In this document: positions 1 through 8,630 of the stretch, in pieces | Layout: every line of letters starts with the position of its first letter | How positions within the stretch are numbered: position 1 is the first letter of the stretch | Origin: Saccharibacillus sacchari DSM 19268 | GTDB taxonomy: Bacteria > Bacillota > Bacilli > Paenibacillales > Paenibacillaceae | Assembly: GCF_000585395.1 (NCBI RefSeq) | Contig: NZ_KK073875.1 | Coordinates: 1,082,407-1,146,406 of the forward strand | Reading direction: 5' to 3' | Length of the DNA: 64,000 bases | Made by a program: the position numbers and the translations under genes | The notes under the pieces: generated by a model | The model's input: the letters and a program-made list of their open reading frames with translations, nothing else | Told to the model about the DNA's origin: nothing | Databases searched by the model: none

Positions 1-487
1 CCAAAAACTCTTTATCGTGTTTTGAGATTTTTATGTACTGTTGATTAGGTGTGAGTTTTTTAAATGCGTTGAAAACAACTGAATTGCTTTCGGGGCTTTC
101 CAACTTGTCATAAAAATATAGAAGTTCGCTTTTTTTTGTGTACAGAACAACAAAACAAAAAACTGTCCTCGCTCGGCAAATCTCCCTATGTCCAAAATAC
201 CCAGAAATTCCAAGCACATGAGTTCCTTTTAGTTTATTAAGCTTATACATAAAACCATCAAGCTGAGCTTGGGTCAAATAATAATCAATCAAAGTATATT
301 TTTGCGAAATCTTATTCGGATTAGTATCAAAGATTTCATAATTCAAAATAAAATCTGCATGCTTTTGAGAATTCGCATAAGGAACTAACAGGGTTTTTAC
401 CAAAAAATCCATATTGCTATGATCCAGGTCCGTCCCGTAACTGATGAGAAGTTCACGATGAACGACATTTTCGTTTGTATGATTAAT
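1..487 (-). CDS. Putative immunity/partner protein of the adjacent toxin (3' truncated, apparent ATT start)
   Basis: An open frame of about 162 codons runs from position 487 to the window edge. It overlaps the last codons of the upstream toxin gene (the toxin stop is at 485-483). The in-frame TGA lies near 520, and there is no ATG, GTG or TTG between it and an internal ATG at 412. An ATT at 487-485 lies 6 nt after GGGGAG, so ATT is the best-placed start. The product is soluble, rich in Tyr, Asn and Lys, with stretches such as FILNYEIFDTN and YTLIDYYLTQAQLDGF. I do not recognise the family. The position directly behind a secreted toxin-like gene suggests an immunity protein, which is inference only. 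A pseudogene with a lost ATG is the alternative. Confidence 0.55.
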   Translation of the reverse strand, partial: MNHTNENVVHRELLISYGTDLDHSNMDFLVKTLLVPYANSQKHADFILNYEIFDTNPNKISQKYTLIDYYLTQAQLDGFMYKLNKLKGTHVLGISGYFGHREICRARTVFCFVVLYTKKSELLYFYDKLESPESNSVVFNAFKKLTPNQQYIKISKHDKEFL

Positions 488-1268
488 CTGGTGCTCCCCA
501 TTTCGGTAAAGTATTATGCTTCAATTCAAAATTTCCTACATGCCAGTCAGAACCTTTTGGGTTATCCATTTCATGCCAGTGCCAGCTGGTAGAATTACCT
601 GACTGGTTTTTGTTGACATGAATTTTTACATACAATCTATCATTACGATCATAAAGATCAATGATATGTTGTCCCTGACTAATATTATTTGGGGAGCCGC
701 TACTTTCAGGTCCTTTACTTCCTTTGTACCCATGACGATCAAATTGCTTTTTAAGACCCGGTTCCATCTTAGGCCAGATTTGAGTATCGAATTGATCTCC
801 GATTAGCTTAACGATTTTAGGACCCATTTTTTTCTTTATTGCAGCTTTAATAATTGCAGCAACTATAGCCCAAATCAAAATGGGAATAGCTTGAGGAGTT
901 ATATCACCTTGAATTTGGAGATCATTGGAAAAGAATTGAAGTTGATTAGATTGAATCGCATTTTTTTGAGAAATCTCTTGAAACGCCATGAGAAAAGCCT
1001 TTTCTCTGTCTTGTGAATTATATCGGCTCAATGCTTGATTCAATTCATCGTCCAAAAGAGCAGCCTCTTCAAGGAGAGCTAAATTCTCTCTAATTAGAGC
1101 AATAGCTTCATATTCTTCGGATGTACCTGAATCATTTTGATCTTGTTTATAAATTTTCGAGGGTTCTTCTGTTTGAATAGTTGCAGAAACCGAAAAAGGA
1201 GAGACTAAAACAGTTAATGTTAAAATAAAAGCTGTCAAAGCAGAAATTTTCATTAAAACTTGCTTCAA
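483..1268 (-). CDS. Secreted/membrane-associated putative toxin (SAR2788-like)
   Basis: A 261-residue protein with an N-terminal signal peptide (Lys-Met-Lys start, hydrophobic residues 8-28, cleavage near VSA|T). A Glu/Asp/Gln-rich middle follows, then one hydrophobic segment (about residues 126-143, PILIWAIVAAIIKAAIKKK). The polar C-terminal domain carries a His/Trp cluster, WHWHE, near residue 230. The plan (signal peptide, short middle, small His-rich C-terminal domain, small gene directly downstream) resembles the SAR2788-type putative toxins of Firmicutes; I assign this from memory of the family layout, not from an alignment. The gene and its flanks are far more AT-rich than the rest of the window, which suggests horizontal acquisition. 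The RBS is AAGGAAGTGG upstream of the ATG. Confidence 0.6.
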   Translation of the reverse strand: MKQVLMKISALTAFILTLTVLVSPFSVSATIQTEEPSKIYKQDQNDSGTSEEYEAIALIRENLALLEEAALLDDELNQALSRYNSQDREKAFLMAFQEISQKNAIQSNQLQFFSNDLQIQGDITPQAIPILIWAIVAAIIKAAIKKKMGPKIVKLIGDQFDTQIWPKMEPGLKKQFDRHGYKGSKGPESSGSPNNISQGQHIIDLYDRNDRLYVKIHVNKNQSGNSTSWHWHEMDNPKGSDWHVGNFELKHNTLPKWGAPD

Positions 1269-1314
1269 AACACCACTTCCTTATATGTTTTATTTAACTA
1301 CAATTTAAACTTTA

Positions 1315-1348
1315 TATGATAACAATTAATTAATTAAGTGTTATCATA
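1315..1348. promoter_or_regulatory. AT-rich inverted repeat upstream of the toxin gene
   Basis: TATGATAAC at 1315-1323 is repeated in inverse as GTTATCATA at 1340-1348, a perfect 9-bp inverted repeat. It lies about 47-80 bp upstream of the toxin ATG, where an operator would sit. No T-tract follows, so a terminator is less likely. The rest of 1269-1646 is AT-rich DNA with no credible gene. Confidence 0.4.
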
Positions 1349-1646
1349 CCTATTTTTAGATATTAATATTTTATCTGTAAATTTTTTAATAAAAAAACTA
1401 TTAGATCAATGAAAACCTTTAAAAAATTGATATTTTCTATTCAAAATTAGGTCTAAAGGATTAACTACAACGAGTCTATTTATACATTTTTTTTAAAAAT
1501 TTTATGATGAGGCAGTACAGTTCATTATTTTTAAAGTTCAAATTGGCTTTTGGAGCAAATAATATAGAAATAGCCCAAGAAACTTATCTCAATTAGAACA
1601 AAGTTTCAAGAGAACGAACAGAAAAGCGAACTGAGGAGGATTTAAA

Positions 1647-2603
1647 ATGAAAACAGTCGTCATCGGAGGTTCGGGCCATATCGGAAGTTACCTGATTCCC
1701 AAATTGATCTATGCGGGGCACCAGGTCGTCAATATCTCTCGCGGCAAAAGCAAACCGTATACCACGGACCCCATCTGGCGCGAAGTGCAATCGGTCGTGC
1801 TTGATCGCGAGCAAGAAGACAAAGGCGTGTTCGAGCAAAAAATAGCCGGATTGAACGCGGATATCGTGGTCGATCTGATCAACTTTTCGTTAGAGGATAC
1901 AAAAACAATGACGCACGCGCTCCAAAACACGAATCTCTCCCATTACCTGTTCTGTTCGTCGATCTGGGCGCACGGTCAAGCCACCCGCCTGCCGATGCTC
2001 GAAGACCAACCGAAGTTCCCGCTGGATGAATACGGACGCCAAAAAGCGCACAGCGAAGAGTATCTGCACGGGCTGTATCGCCTGGAAGGCTTCCCGGAAA
2101 CGGTCGTGATGCCTGGGCAAATTTCGGGACCGGGCTGGGCGATCATCACCCCTACGGCCAACGCGGATCATCGCACGTTCGGCAAAATCCGGCGCGGCGA
2201 AGAAATCGTGCTGCCTAACTTCGGGATGGAGACGCTGCACCACGTGCACGCCGACGACGTCGCTCAGGTCTTTTTCAACGCGATCGCTCATCGTCAGTCG
2301 GCTTTGGGTGAAAGCTTCCATGCGGTCGGCGACGAATCGATCACGCTGCTCGGCTACGCGCAAGCCATGTATCGCTGGTTCGGTCAGGAAGAACGGATCA
2401 AGCTGCTACCGTGGACCGAATGGTGTCGGCATACCGGCGAGCAGGAGTTGATCGACAGCAGCTACCATCATATCGCCCGAAGCGGTCATTTCAGTATCGA
2501 AAAAGGAAAACGGCTAATCGGATACGCGCCGAGACACACCCTATTGGAAACCGTGCAAGAAAGCGTCGGCTACATGGTGCAACACGGCTGGTTCGAAAAG
2601 TAA
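1647..2603 (+). CDS. NAD(P)-dependent epimerase/dehydratase family (SDR-type) protein
   Basis: 318 residues. The N-terminus VVIGGSGHIGSYLIPKL contains the Rossmann GxxGxxG dinucleotide-binding motif, followed by a basic residue after beta-2 (ISRGKSK) that would favour NADP. It is an extended (atypical) SDR of the NAD-dependent epimerase class, with central motifs such as YLFCSSIWAHG and a C-terminal substrate domain. The YxxxK pair is probably YGRQK (near residue 130). The RBS GAGGAGG lies 6 nt before the ATG. It stands alone, at the point where base composition returns from the AT-rich island to the genome average. The substrate cannot be told. Confidence 0.8.
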   Translation: MKTVVIGGSGHIGSYLIPKLIYAGHQVVNISRGKSKPYTTDPIWREVQSVVLDREQEDKGVFEQKIAGLNADIVVDLINFSLEDTKTMTHALQNTNLSHYLFCSSIWAHGQATRLPMLEDQPKFPLDEYGRQKAHSEEYLHGLYRLEGFPETVVMPGQISGPGWAIITPTANADHRTFGKIRRGEEIVLPNFGMETLHHVHADDVAQVFFNAIAHRQSALGESFHAVGDESITLLGYAQAMYRWFGQEERIKLLPWTEWCRHTGEQELIDSSYHHIARSGHFSIEKGKRLIGYAPRHTLLETVQESVGYMVQHGWFEK

Positions 2604-2929
2604 CTTGCACGCATTGCCGCCAATATTCAATACTTCGAGCAATCCGCCGGGCTTTGCCGTCTCTATCGATCTTTCGATTGCTTGCCCTTTGCCGGACAGG
2701 TTTTCCTCTGACCCGCTATTTGGCTTTTGAGTCTGCTTTGCCCCTTACTTTTTCAAGTTCGGGGCTTTTTCTTTATTTTGAACCCTTCTTCTTTAATTTC
2801 AACTCTTTATGTAAAGGCTTTCATCGGATAGCTTAATAGGGAACTCCTTTCCAGTCGTCGGCGCTGCGGTATGTTCGTTTCGCGCTCCCTGCCTGAATGT
2901 TTGACCACCCACCGAAACGGAGGAATCTC
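2604..2929. other. Intergenic region before the GH85 gene
   Basis: No credible gene. Pyrimidine-rich stretches at 2750-2800 and the RBS CGGAGG at 2918-2923 of the next gene are the only recognisable elements. I see no clear terminator after 2603. Confidence 0.4.
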
Positions 2930-5746
2930 ATGAGCACCCGAAAAAGGATCAAGTCTTCCCGCCGTCCCCAGTCCCGTTTTCCGCGTAAAGCTGCTTCCGC
3001 CGCTCTCGCCTTGTCTTTGATTGCGTCCGCCCTGCCGCTGCAAGCCAGCGCCGGAGATACTTGGCCATTCACGGGCGATAGCGCCCAGGGCTTGAACCAA
3101 CCGAGCGTGCACGGCTACACCAGCGGACATATTCTCGACTGGACGCCGGAGCGCGACCGCGATTCCGAGCTGCTGCGTTCGCGAGTGCCGCTTCAACCCC
3201 GGATCTCGCCTTTTGCCGCCACCCAAGCCGACCCGACGATCAGCTCCGACGTACATATGATGAACGTGGCGGGCGATTACGGGAATGCGTTTATCGAAAA
3301 TGCGCCTTATACCAACAAATTCGCGCAGTACCATTTCAACTTCTGGCAGTACACGGACTATTATTCGTATTGGCACGGCACCGCGACCGCGTATACGCCG
3401 CCGGAATACTATGACGAACTGGCGCAAAAAGACTGGCAGCAAAAGTGGTTCGAGTTCGGCATGCTTAATATTCCGAATCCGACTTACACCGACGCGGCGC
3501 ACAAAAACGGCGTATTGTCGCTGGCCGGCATCTTTTTCTCCAACAACGACCGCGGCCAGCAGACTTACAAGCAGATGATCGTCAAAGACGAAAACGGCAA
3601 CTTCCCCGTCGCCGAAAAATTGATCGAAATGGCCGAATACTTCGGATACGACGGCTATTTCGTGAATCAGGAGGAGATCGGGCCGAACGTCGCCGTCGCG
3701 GATATTCCGGATTATCAAGAATTCGTGAAAACGCTTAAACAATCCGGCCTGTATATCCAATGGTACGACTCGCTTAATACGGATACTGGTTCAAACACGT
3801 TCGCACGCACCTTCCGAGCCAACAATATGATGTTCCTGCATGACTCCGAAGACGGGCAGCAGGTATCCGATTCCTTCTTCTTCGACTACGGCATGGGCAA
3901 AAGCCAGATCGACGCCGCAACGACCTTCCTGAACAATTGGAACGCGCAGTACGGCACCGATTTCAGTTTGTTCGAAAACGGCTACGCCGGGTTGGAAGCT
4001 GGCCGCGACCGGTTCAAAAACGTGCAAGGCTCGGCGCTGAACGCCAAGCTCGATGCCGACGGAAACATGCGTACCAGTCTAGCCACGCTCGGCGCGGACT
4101 TTGTGCATGCCGGACTGGACGAAGACATGAATCAAGGCTGGCCGAGCCGCAAACGCAACGAAAACGACTTCCAATGGATGACGGATATTCGCGAACGCCT
4201 CTGGTGGTCCGGACCGAACCTTGACCCCACGAACACGAACGTATCGGCACAAAACACGGCTTCCGACGTATATGCGGATACGCGTTATTGGCCGGGCATC
4301 GCTTCCGTGGTCGCGGAACGCTCCGTCGTCGGCGGCGATACGTTCTACACCAACTTCAACACCGGGCACGGCCTGGAGTACTACGTGGACGGCAAAGTGT
4401 CGAACGACGAAGAATGGTCCAACATGAGCTTGCAGGACATTCTGCCGAGCTGGCAATGGTGGCAGGAAACGTCGGGCAGCAAGCTTGACGTCGCGTTCGA
4501 TTACGGGCGTTCGTACAAAACGGGCGGGTCCGACAAGTTCGATCGCGCCATGATCGGCGCGTACGAAGGCGGAAGCTCGCTTGCGCTGCGCGGCAAACTG
4601 GACGCCGAGACGTTCCTGCGGCTGTACAAAACAGACCTGAACGTCGCTTCCGGCTCCAAACTGTCAGTGACGTACAACAAGACGGTCAAAAGCGACGATT
4701 CCCTGATGAGCGTCGGCCTGATCTTCGCGGATGCGCCGAACGACGTCGTGAAGGTGCCGGTACCGAACAGCGGCGGCAAAACGCAAGGTTGGCAAAAGGC
4801 TCAGGTCGATCTCGGCGCGTACGCCGGACGCGAAGTCGCCGCTTTCGGCCTCGTATTCGAGCCGGGCGCAAGCCCGATCGCGGATTATCGGATGAACGTC
4901 GGCGAGCTGCAAATTTCGAACAGCACGCAAATCGCGCCTTCCGCTCCGGCGGGACTTGCGATCGAAGCCGTCTACCCGGAAAGCGGCGAGATGGTCGTCA
5001 ATTGGAACCTGGACGACAACTACGATCAGGTCCAGCTGTACAACGTGTACGTCAACGATACATTCGTAGGCGGCAAATACGACGAAACGTTTTATATCAA
5101 AAACCTTCCGTCTCAATCCGGCGTCGTGAAACTCAAAGCGGTCGGACCCGACGGCACGGAAAGCGCGGCTGCCGAAGTCCCGTTCAACTTGAACACCGCG
5201 CCGAAGCAGTTAAAAGCAACAGCTGCCGAAAACGGCGAATTGACGGTCAAATGGACCGTACCGCGCAGCGTCAAAGGCGATACGACCGTAAACGTCCGCT
5301 CCGTCAACTGGACGACCGCGCCGCAGCCGGTTGACGAAACGCTGACGATCCCGCATGGCGATACGACAGCGGTATTCGAAGGTATGCCAGCGAACGGCGA
5401 CGAGTACATCGTAACGGTGAAAAAAGACGGTTTGACCCCCGTTTCCGTCTCCGGCACCTTTGCCGATACGACAGCCGAGCCGTACGCGGAAGAATGGTCA
5501 TGGAACGGCAATACGCTGAGCCTCCCGATGCCGAACACCCGCGATTGGCGTTATCTGTACGTGTACGAAGACGGCAAACCGCGCTCGTTCCCGACCACGT
5601 ACAACGTCGGCGACCGCGATCGCATCATTCGCGGACGCACGACCAAAGCCAGCCTGAGCTTCGCCTCGACGGCGGCGAAAGTCGAAGTCGTGCTCGAAGA
5701 CTACAGCGGCAACAAATCGGAACCGGTGGTGTTGAAAAACGAATAG
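2930..5746 (+). CDS. Secreted endo-beta-N-acetylglucosaminidase, GH85 family
   Basis: 938 residues from the ATG at 2930, which has CGGAGG 7 nt upstream; an earlier in-frame ATG at 2897 lacks an RBS. The very basic N-terminus plus hydrophobic stretch (about residues 20-38, ending LQASA) is a signal peptide. Residues about 105-450 form the GH85 barrel: QYHFNFWQYTDYYSYWHG, then GYDGYFVNQEEIG. In that motif Asn246 and Glu248 match the catalytic Asn/Glu pair of EndoD-type enzymes, which hydrolyse the chitobiose core of N-glycans. The C-terminal half (from about 480) holds a carbohydrate-binding-like beta domain and two fibronectin-III-like modules (from about 680). No LPXTG or SLH anchor is seen, so the enzyme is probably released. 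It is a single gene with a terminator behind it. Confidence 0.88.
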   Translation: MSTRKRIKSSRRPQSRFPRKAASAALALSLIASALPLQASAGDTWPFTGDSAQGLNQPSVHGYTSGHILDWTPERDRDSELLRSRVPLQPRISPFAATQADPTISSDVHMMNVAGDYGNAFIENAPYTNKFAQYHFNFWQYTDYYSYWHGTATAYTPPEYYDELAQKDWQQKWFEFGMLNIPNPTYTDAAHKNGVLSLAGIFFSNNDRGQQTYKQMIVKDENGNFPVAEKLIEMAEYFGYDGYFVNQEEIGPNVAVADIPDYQEFVKTLKQSGLYIQWYDSLNTDTGSNTFARTFRANNMMFLHDSEDGQQVSDSFFFDYGMGKSQIDAATTFLNNWNAQYGTDFSLFENGYAGLEAGRDRFKNVQGSALNAKLDADGNMRTSLATLGADFVHAGLDEDMNQGWPSRKRNENDFQWMTDIRERLWWSGPNLDPTNTNVSAQNTASDVYADTRYWPGIASVVAERSVVGGDTFYTNFNTGHGLEYYVDGKVSNDEEWSNMSLQDILPSWQWWQETSGSKLDVAFDYGRSYKTGGSDKFDRAMIGAYEGGSSLALRGKLDAETFLRLYKTDLNVASGSKLSVTYNKTVKSDDSLMSVGLIFADAPNDVVKVPVPNSGGKTQGWQKAQVDLGAYAGREVAAFGLVFEPGASPIADYRMNVGELQISNSTQIAPSAPAGLAIEAVYPESGEMVVNWNLDDNYDQVQLYNVYVNDTFVGGKYDETFYIKNLPSQSGVVKLKAVGPDGTESAAAEVPFNLNTAPKQLKATAAENGELTVKWTVPRSVKGDTTVNVRSVNWTTAPQPVDETLTIPHGDTTAVFEGMPANGDEYIVTVKKDGLTPVSVSGTFADTTAEPYAEEWSWNGNTLSLPMPNTRDWRYLYVYEDGKPRSFPTTYNVGDRDRIIRGRTTKASLSFASTAAKVEVVLEDYSGNKSEPVVLKNE

Positions 5747-5849
5747 ACAGAAAGGCAAATAGTCGAAAGCGCATGAAGGTACAACAAAGAGAGTAATCGT
5801 GCAAAGAAACGTAGTTTGGTTCTGAAGACAGGGTACAAGTTGAATTCAT

Positions 5850-5899
5850 AAAAAAGGCTGACACGAATACCGTTCCTCGGCGTTCGTTCAGCCTTTTTT
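5850..5899. terminator. Rho-independent terminator after GH85 gene
   Basis: AAAAAAGGCTGA pairs with TCAGCCTTTTTT, with a second inner stem of CGAA/TTCG. T-runs are present on both strands. Confidence 0.85.
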
Positions 5900-5933
5900 G
5901 TGTGATGTGTTCGAAAAACAATGAAGGTTACCT

Positions 5934-6001
5934 TAGGGCGTGTACGCAAACTCGGGCGACGTGCATCTTTTGCTGCCGTCGGAGTTTGCGTACACGCCCT
6001 A
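5934..6001. repeat. Repeat family 1, copy A (short, MITE-like)
   Basis: A 20-bp terminal inverted repeat TAGGGCGTGTACGCAAACTC with only about 28 bp between the arms, flanked by TA. The inner bases, read on the minus strand, match the right end of the long copies at 34077 and 62311 (GGCAG then AAGATGCA). Copy A therefore looks like an internally deleted, inverted derivative. Confidence 0.85.
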
Positions 6002-6138
6002 AATAAATACGAATATGCAGTTATTTCGGTCTGATTTTGCGTTTTGAAGAAACGTACTTATTTTAATATTTGCATGAAAAAGAGATCAAATAACGGCATT
6101 CTCGCACTTATTTCATCGAGATCTGCTGCCGGCTAACC

Positions 6139-6166
6139 ATTCGCCTTTCGGTGGCGTTCCGAAAGG
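6139..6166. terminator. Stem-loop downstream of the 6204 gene
   Basis: CGCCTTTCGG and CCGAAAGGCG form a perfect 10-bp stem just past the 3' end of the minus-strand gene. No T-tract is obvious, so a terminator role is only probable. Confidence 0.45.
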
Positions 6167-6203
6167 CGTCCGGTTGCGGAGCAAGGTATTGAACAACTGC
6201 GAA

Positions 6204-7106
6204 TTAAGGCGTCTCCGGAGTTGCCGCGTCGGCGTCTTCGTCCGCGCCGCTCCGTTCGCCGCGAGGGCCGCCGGGACGTTTTTGGCCTTCGGCCGGAACG
6301 GCGGCAGGGTCGATCACCCGCGCGATGCGTTCGCCGGCGTGCTCGCGCGCTTCGGCTGCGCGCTCGTCATACTGCGCTTGCGTAATGTCGCCTGCGGCCA
6401 GTTCTTCTTTGAGCTTCGATTCGCGGTCGGCTACCAGCAGGTCGATCACTTTCTGCTTGTCCGCGCCTTGCGCGGTCGCGATGGCTTCGAGCGACTCTCC
6501 CGCTTCCTGACGGGTTTTCAACTGATCCGACGTCAGGCCGAGCAGCGAAGCAACCGCTTCGCGTTCTTCTTTCGGTCCGATACCGGCACCGGGACCGCCG
6601 TGCGGCCTTTTGCCCGGGCCTTTTTTCGAAGCGTCGAAGACTTGTTCGATTTCTTTTTGCGCGCGTTCCTGCGCTTTCGCCAGGCGCTCGTCATACTGTG
6701 TTTGCGTGATCTCGCCTGCGGCCAGTTCTTCCTTGAGCTTCGTCTCGCGCTTCGATACGAGCAGGTCGATCACGGATTGCGGGTCCACGCCTTGAGCGGT
6801 CGCGATCGCGGACAGCGTCTCGCCCGCTTCCTGACGGGTTTTCAATTCGTCTTCCGTCAGCTTCAGCAGCGAAGAAAGTTCGGCCCGGTCGATTCCCGGA
6901 CCGCCATGGAGGCCGTGTCCGCCGGGGCCGGGAAGCTTTTTGCCGGATTCGGATTGAAGCGGGTCGGCCGAAGAAACGGCCGGAGTCGTCGTCTTGCTGC
7001 CTGAAGACGGAGCTGCGACGGCGTCCGCGTACGTATGCGACACGACGGCGGTTCCTCCTGCCGCAAGAGCAAAAGCCAGTGCGCCGGTTGCGATTTTTTT
7101 GTTCAT
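6204..7106 (-). CDS. Secreted protein with two tandem ~80-residue repeats
   Basis: 300 residues. The N-terminus MNKKIATGALAFALAAGG...ADA is a typical signal peptide. A Pro/Gly/His-rich linker is followed by module 1 (about residues 76-157) and, after a second PHGGPG linker, module 2 (about 183-265). Both modules share LKTRQEAGE(S/T)L, AIATAQG, VIDLLV, KLKEELAAG(E/D)IT and QYDER. Each is a charged, helical unit with coiled-coil character. The C-terminus is acidic and disordered. The short lone-helix pattern with ITQ-QYDE resembles small extracytoplasmic repeat proteins of Paenibacillaceae of unknown function. The RBS AGGAGG is 6 nt upstream of the ATG. No enzyme motif is seen. Confidence 0.75.
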   Translation of the reverse strand: MNKKIATGALAFALAAGGTAVVSHTYADAVAAPSSGSKTTTPAVSSADPLQSESGKKLPGPGGHGLHGGPGIDRAELSSLLKLTEDELKTRQEAGETLSAIATAQGVDPQSVIDLLVSKRETKLKEELAAGEITQTQYDERLAKAQERAQKEIEQVFDASKKGPGKRPHGGPGAGIGPKEEREAVASLLGLTSDQLKTRQEAGESLEAIATAQGADKQKVIDLLVADRESKLKEELAAGDITQAQYDERAAEAREHAGERIARVIDPAAVPAEGQKRPGGPRGERSGADEDADAATPETP

Positions 7107-7310
7107 ATCGTATTCCTCCTGGAAGATCGTCCGATCTGCGGCATGCCGCTTGGAATGTCCGGACGGATATTGGGGGTCGTGTTTCTTGCGTTACGGTTGC
7201 CGACGGGGTAACAAGCACCTTGTCCATATTAAAGGTACAAGGACATCTTATCCGGCTATTTTGTGAAGAACCTGAAGCGGGGCTGAATGTTTGCTGAAAA
7301 GTAAAAAACG

Positions 7311-7340
7311 AAAAAACCGACGCGGTTAAACGTCGGTTTC
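7311..7340. terminator. Terminator for the pirin operon (minus strand)
   Basis: AAACCGACG and CGTCGGTTT form a 9-bp stem with an A-run on the plus strand (T-run on the minus strand), just past the stop at 7368. Confidence 0.8.
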
Positions 7341-7367
7341 GATCGTTGCTTATGTCGTTTTTAACGC

Positions 7368-7718
7368 TCAAGCCCAATACTCATCCGGCTTATACGTAAT
7401 TTCCGCCCCTGTACGAATCGTCAGCGTAGACGTGGCTTCTTCGTAGACGACATCATGCTCGCCGACATAGAACCAATGCTTGATCGGCGGAGCGCCCGGA
7501 GGCTCTTCGAAATGAAAAACGTTAAGCTCGCGCTGCACGCCGCGAATTTCCTCGGCGAGCCAAGGCGCGATCCCTCGGATACTGAGCACGGTGCTCCCGT
7601 CTTCGTTCAAACGTTCCAATTCGTACGTTACGTCATCGGTTCCGCTGTTAATGAACATACGCCCGGTAACCGCGTGTTTGACAAGAATACGTTCATGATC
7701 TTGCTGCGATTCAGCCAT
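7368..7718 (-). CDS. Conserved hypothetical protein
   Basis: 116 residues from the ATG at 7718, which has AAAGGAGG 7 nt upstream. A GTG at 7742 overlapping the pirin stop is possible but has no RBS. The protein is small, acidic and beta-rich, with no signal peptide or membrane helix. Motifs such as VTGRMFINSGTDDVTYELERL and HWFYVGEHDVVYEEAT suggest a compact beta-fold. I do not recognise a named family. It is co-transcribed behind the pirin gene (20-bp gap) and ends at the shared terminator. Confidence 0.7.
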   Translation of the reverse strand: MAESQQDHERILVKHAVTGRMFINSGTDDVTYELERLNEDGSTVLSIRGIAPWLAEEIRGVQRELNVFHFEEPPGAPPIKHWFYVGEHDVVYEEATSTLTIRTGAEITYKPDEYWA

Positions 7719-7738
7719 TATCGATTCCTCCTTTTCGC

Positions 7739-8449
7739 TCACGGCAGGTCGACCAGCATGTAGAAGACCGGACTGGTTCCGGTCAAAGCAAGCTCCGGCG
7801 CTTCCGTAATGCGGGCCGTATCCCGGCGTCCCAAATTAACGTCTTCGCCGGCGCCGGATACGGCCAGCTCCCCTTCGATCACGAACAGGAACATTCGGCG
7901 TCCGACAGCCTGTTTGAAATCAAGCTGCTGGCCAGCCTCCAAACGGCTCAAATAAATAGTCATATCCTGCCCCATATCGGTCACGCCTTCAAGTCCCTGG
8001 CCGGAAGCGACGGGTACCAATGCGCCGTCCAGCGCAGCGGTATCGAATTCGCCCGTCGTGTAGGAAGGTTCTTTGCCGCGTTCGGTCGGTTCGAACCAAA
8101 GTTGCAGAATATGCACGTCCTCGTGCTCCGAAGGATTATGCTCCGTATGAATCACGCCCGTGCCCGCGCTCATGCGCTGCACGCCGCCGAATCCGGTGAC
8201 CGCCACATTGCCCAAACTGTCTTCATGGCGCAAACGCCCGGACAGAATAATCGAAATAATTTCCATATCGCTATGCGGATGCGCACCGAAGCCTTTGCCC
8301 GGCGCGATCACGTCGTCGTTGCATACGCGCATCGGACCGAACTTCACGTTCTCCGGATCGTAATATTCGGCGAAAGAAAAACTATGTCCGCCTTTCAACC
8401 AGCCTTTGTCATATTCAAAACGCGAACTTGCCGGATAGACCTGAATCAT
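7739..8449 (-). CDS. Pirin family protein (bicupin, quercetinase-like)
   Basis: 236 residues, the length of YhhW-type pirins. The N-terminal cupin carries the metal-ligand pattern: GAHPHSDMEII (two His), then GTGVIHTEHNPS (His and Glu). The C-terminal half is a second, degenerate cupin. Family members bind one Fe, Cu or Zn and some have quercetin 2,3-dioxygenase activity; the true substrate here is unknown. It is the first gene of a two-gene unit with the hypothetical protein at 7368-7718. Confidence 0.9.
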   Translation of the reverse strand: MIQVYPASSRFEYDKGWLKGGHSFSFAEYYDPENVKFGPMRVCNDDVIAPGKGFGAHPHSDMEIISIILSGRLRHEDSLGNVAVTGFGGVQRMSAGTGVIHTEHNPSEHEDVHILQLWFEPTERGKEPSYTTGEFDTAALDGALVPVASGQGLEGVTDMGQDMTIYLSRLEAGQQLDFKQAVGRRMFLFVIEGELAVSGAGEDVNLGRRDTARITEAPELALTGTSPVFYMLVDLP

Positions 8450-8630
8450 CGCTTGGCGAGCCCCTTTCCGATTACATAAGGATGGCGGATTGCTCCGCTT
8501 CTCTTTCTATTATTACTTTTAATTTAAAATTTTCAATAGGAAAATAAAAATAAAGTTAGATACTTTATAAAAATCAGCAATCTCAAAAATGCACGCTCTC
8601 GGACATGCGTTCCGTTTTCGCATGACTGCA

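Noticed and set aside
2807-3760. Minus-strand ORF of 317 codons opposite the GH85 start
   Set aside because: Antisense to signal peptide and catalytic domain coding of the GH85 gene; no RBS and no domain.
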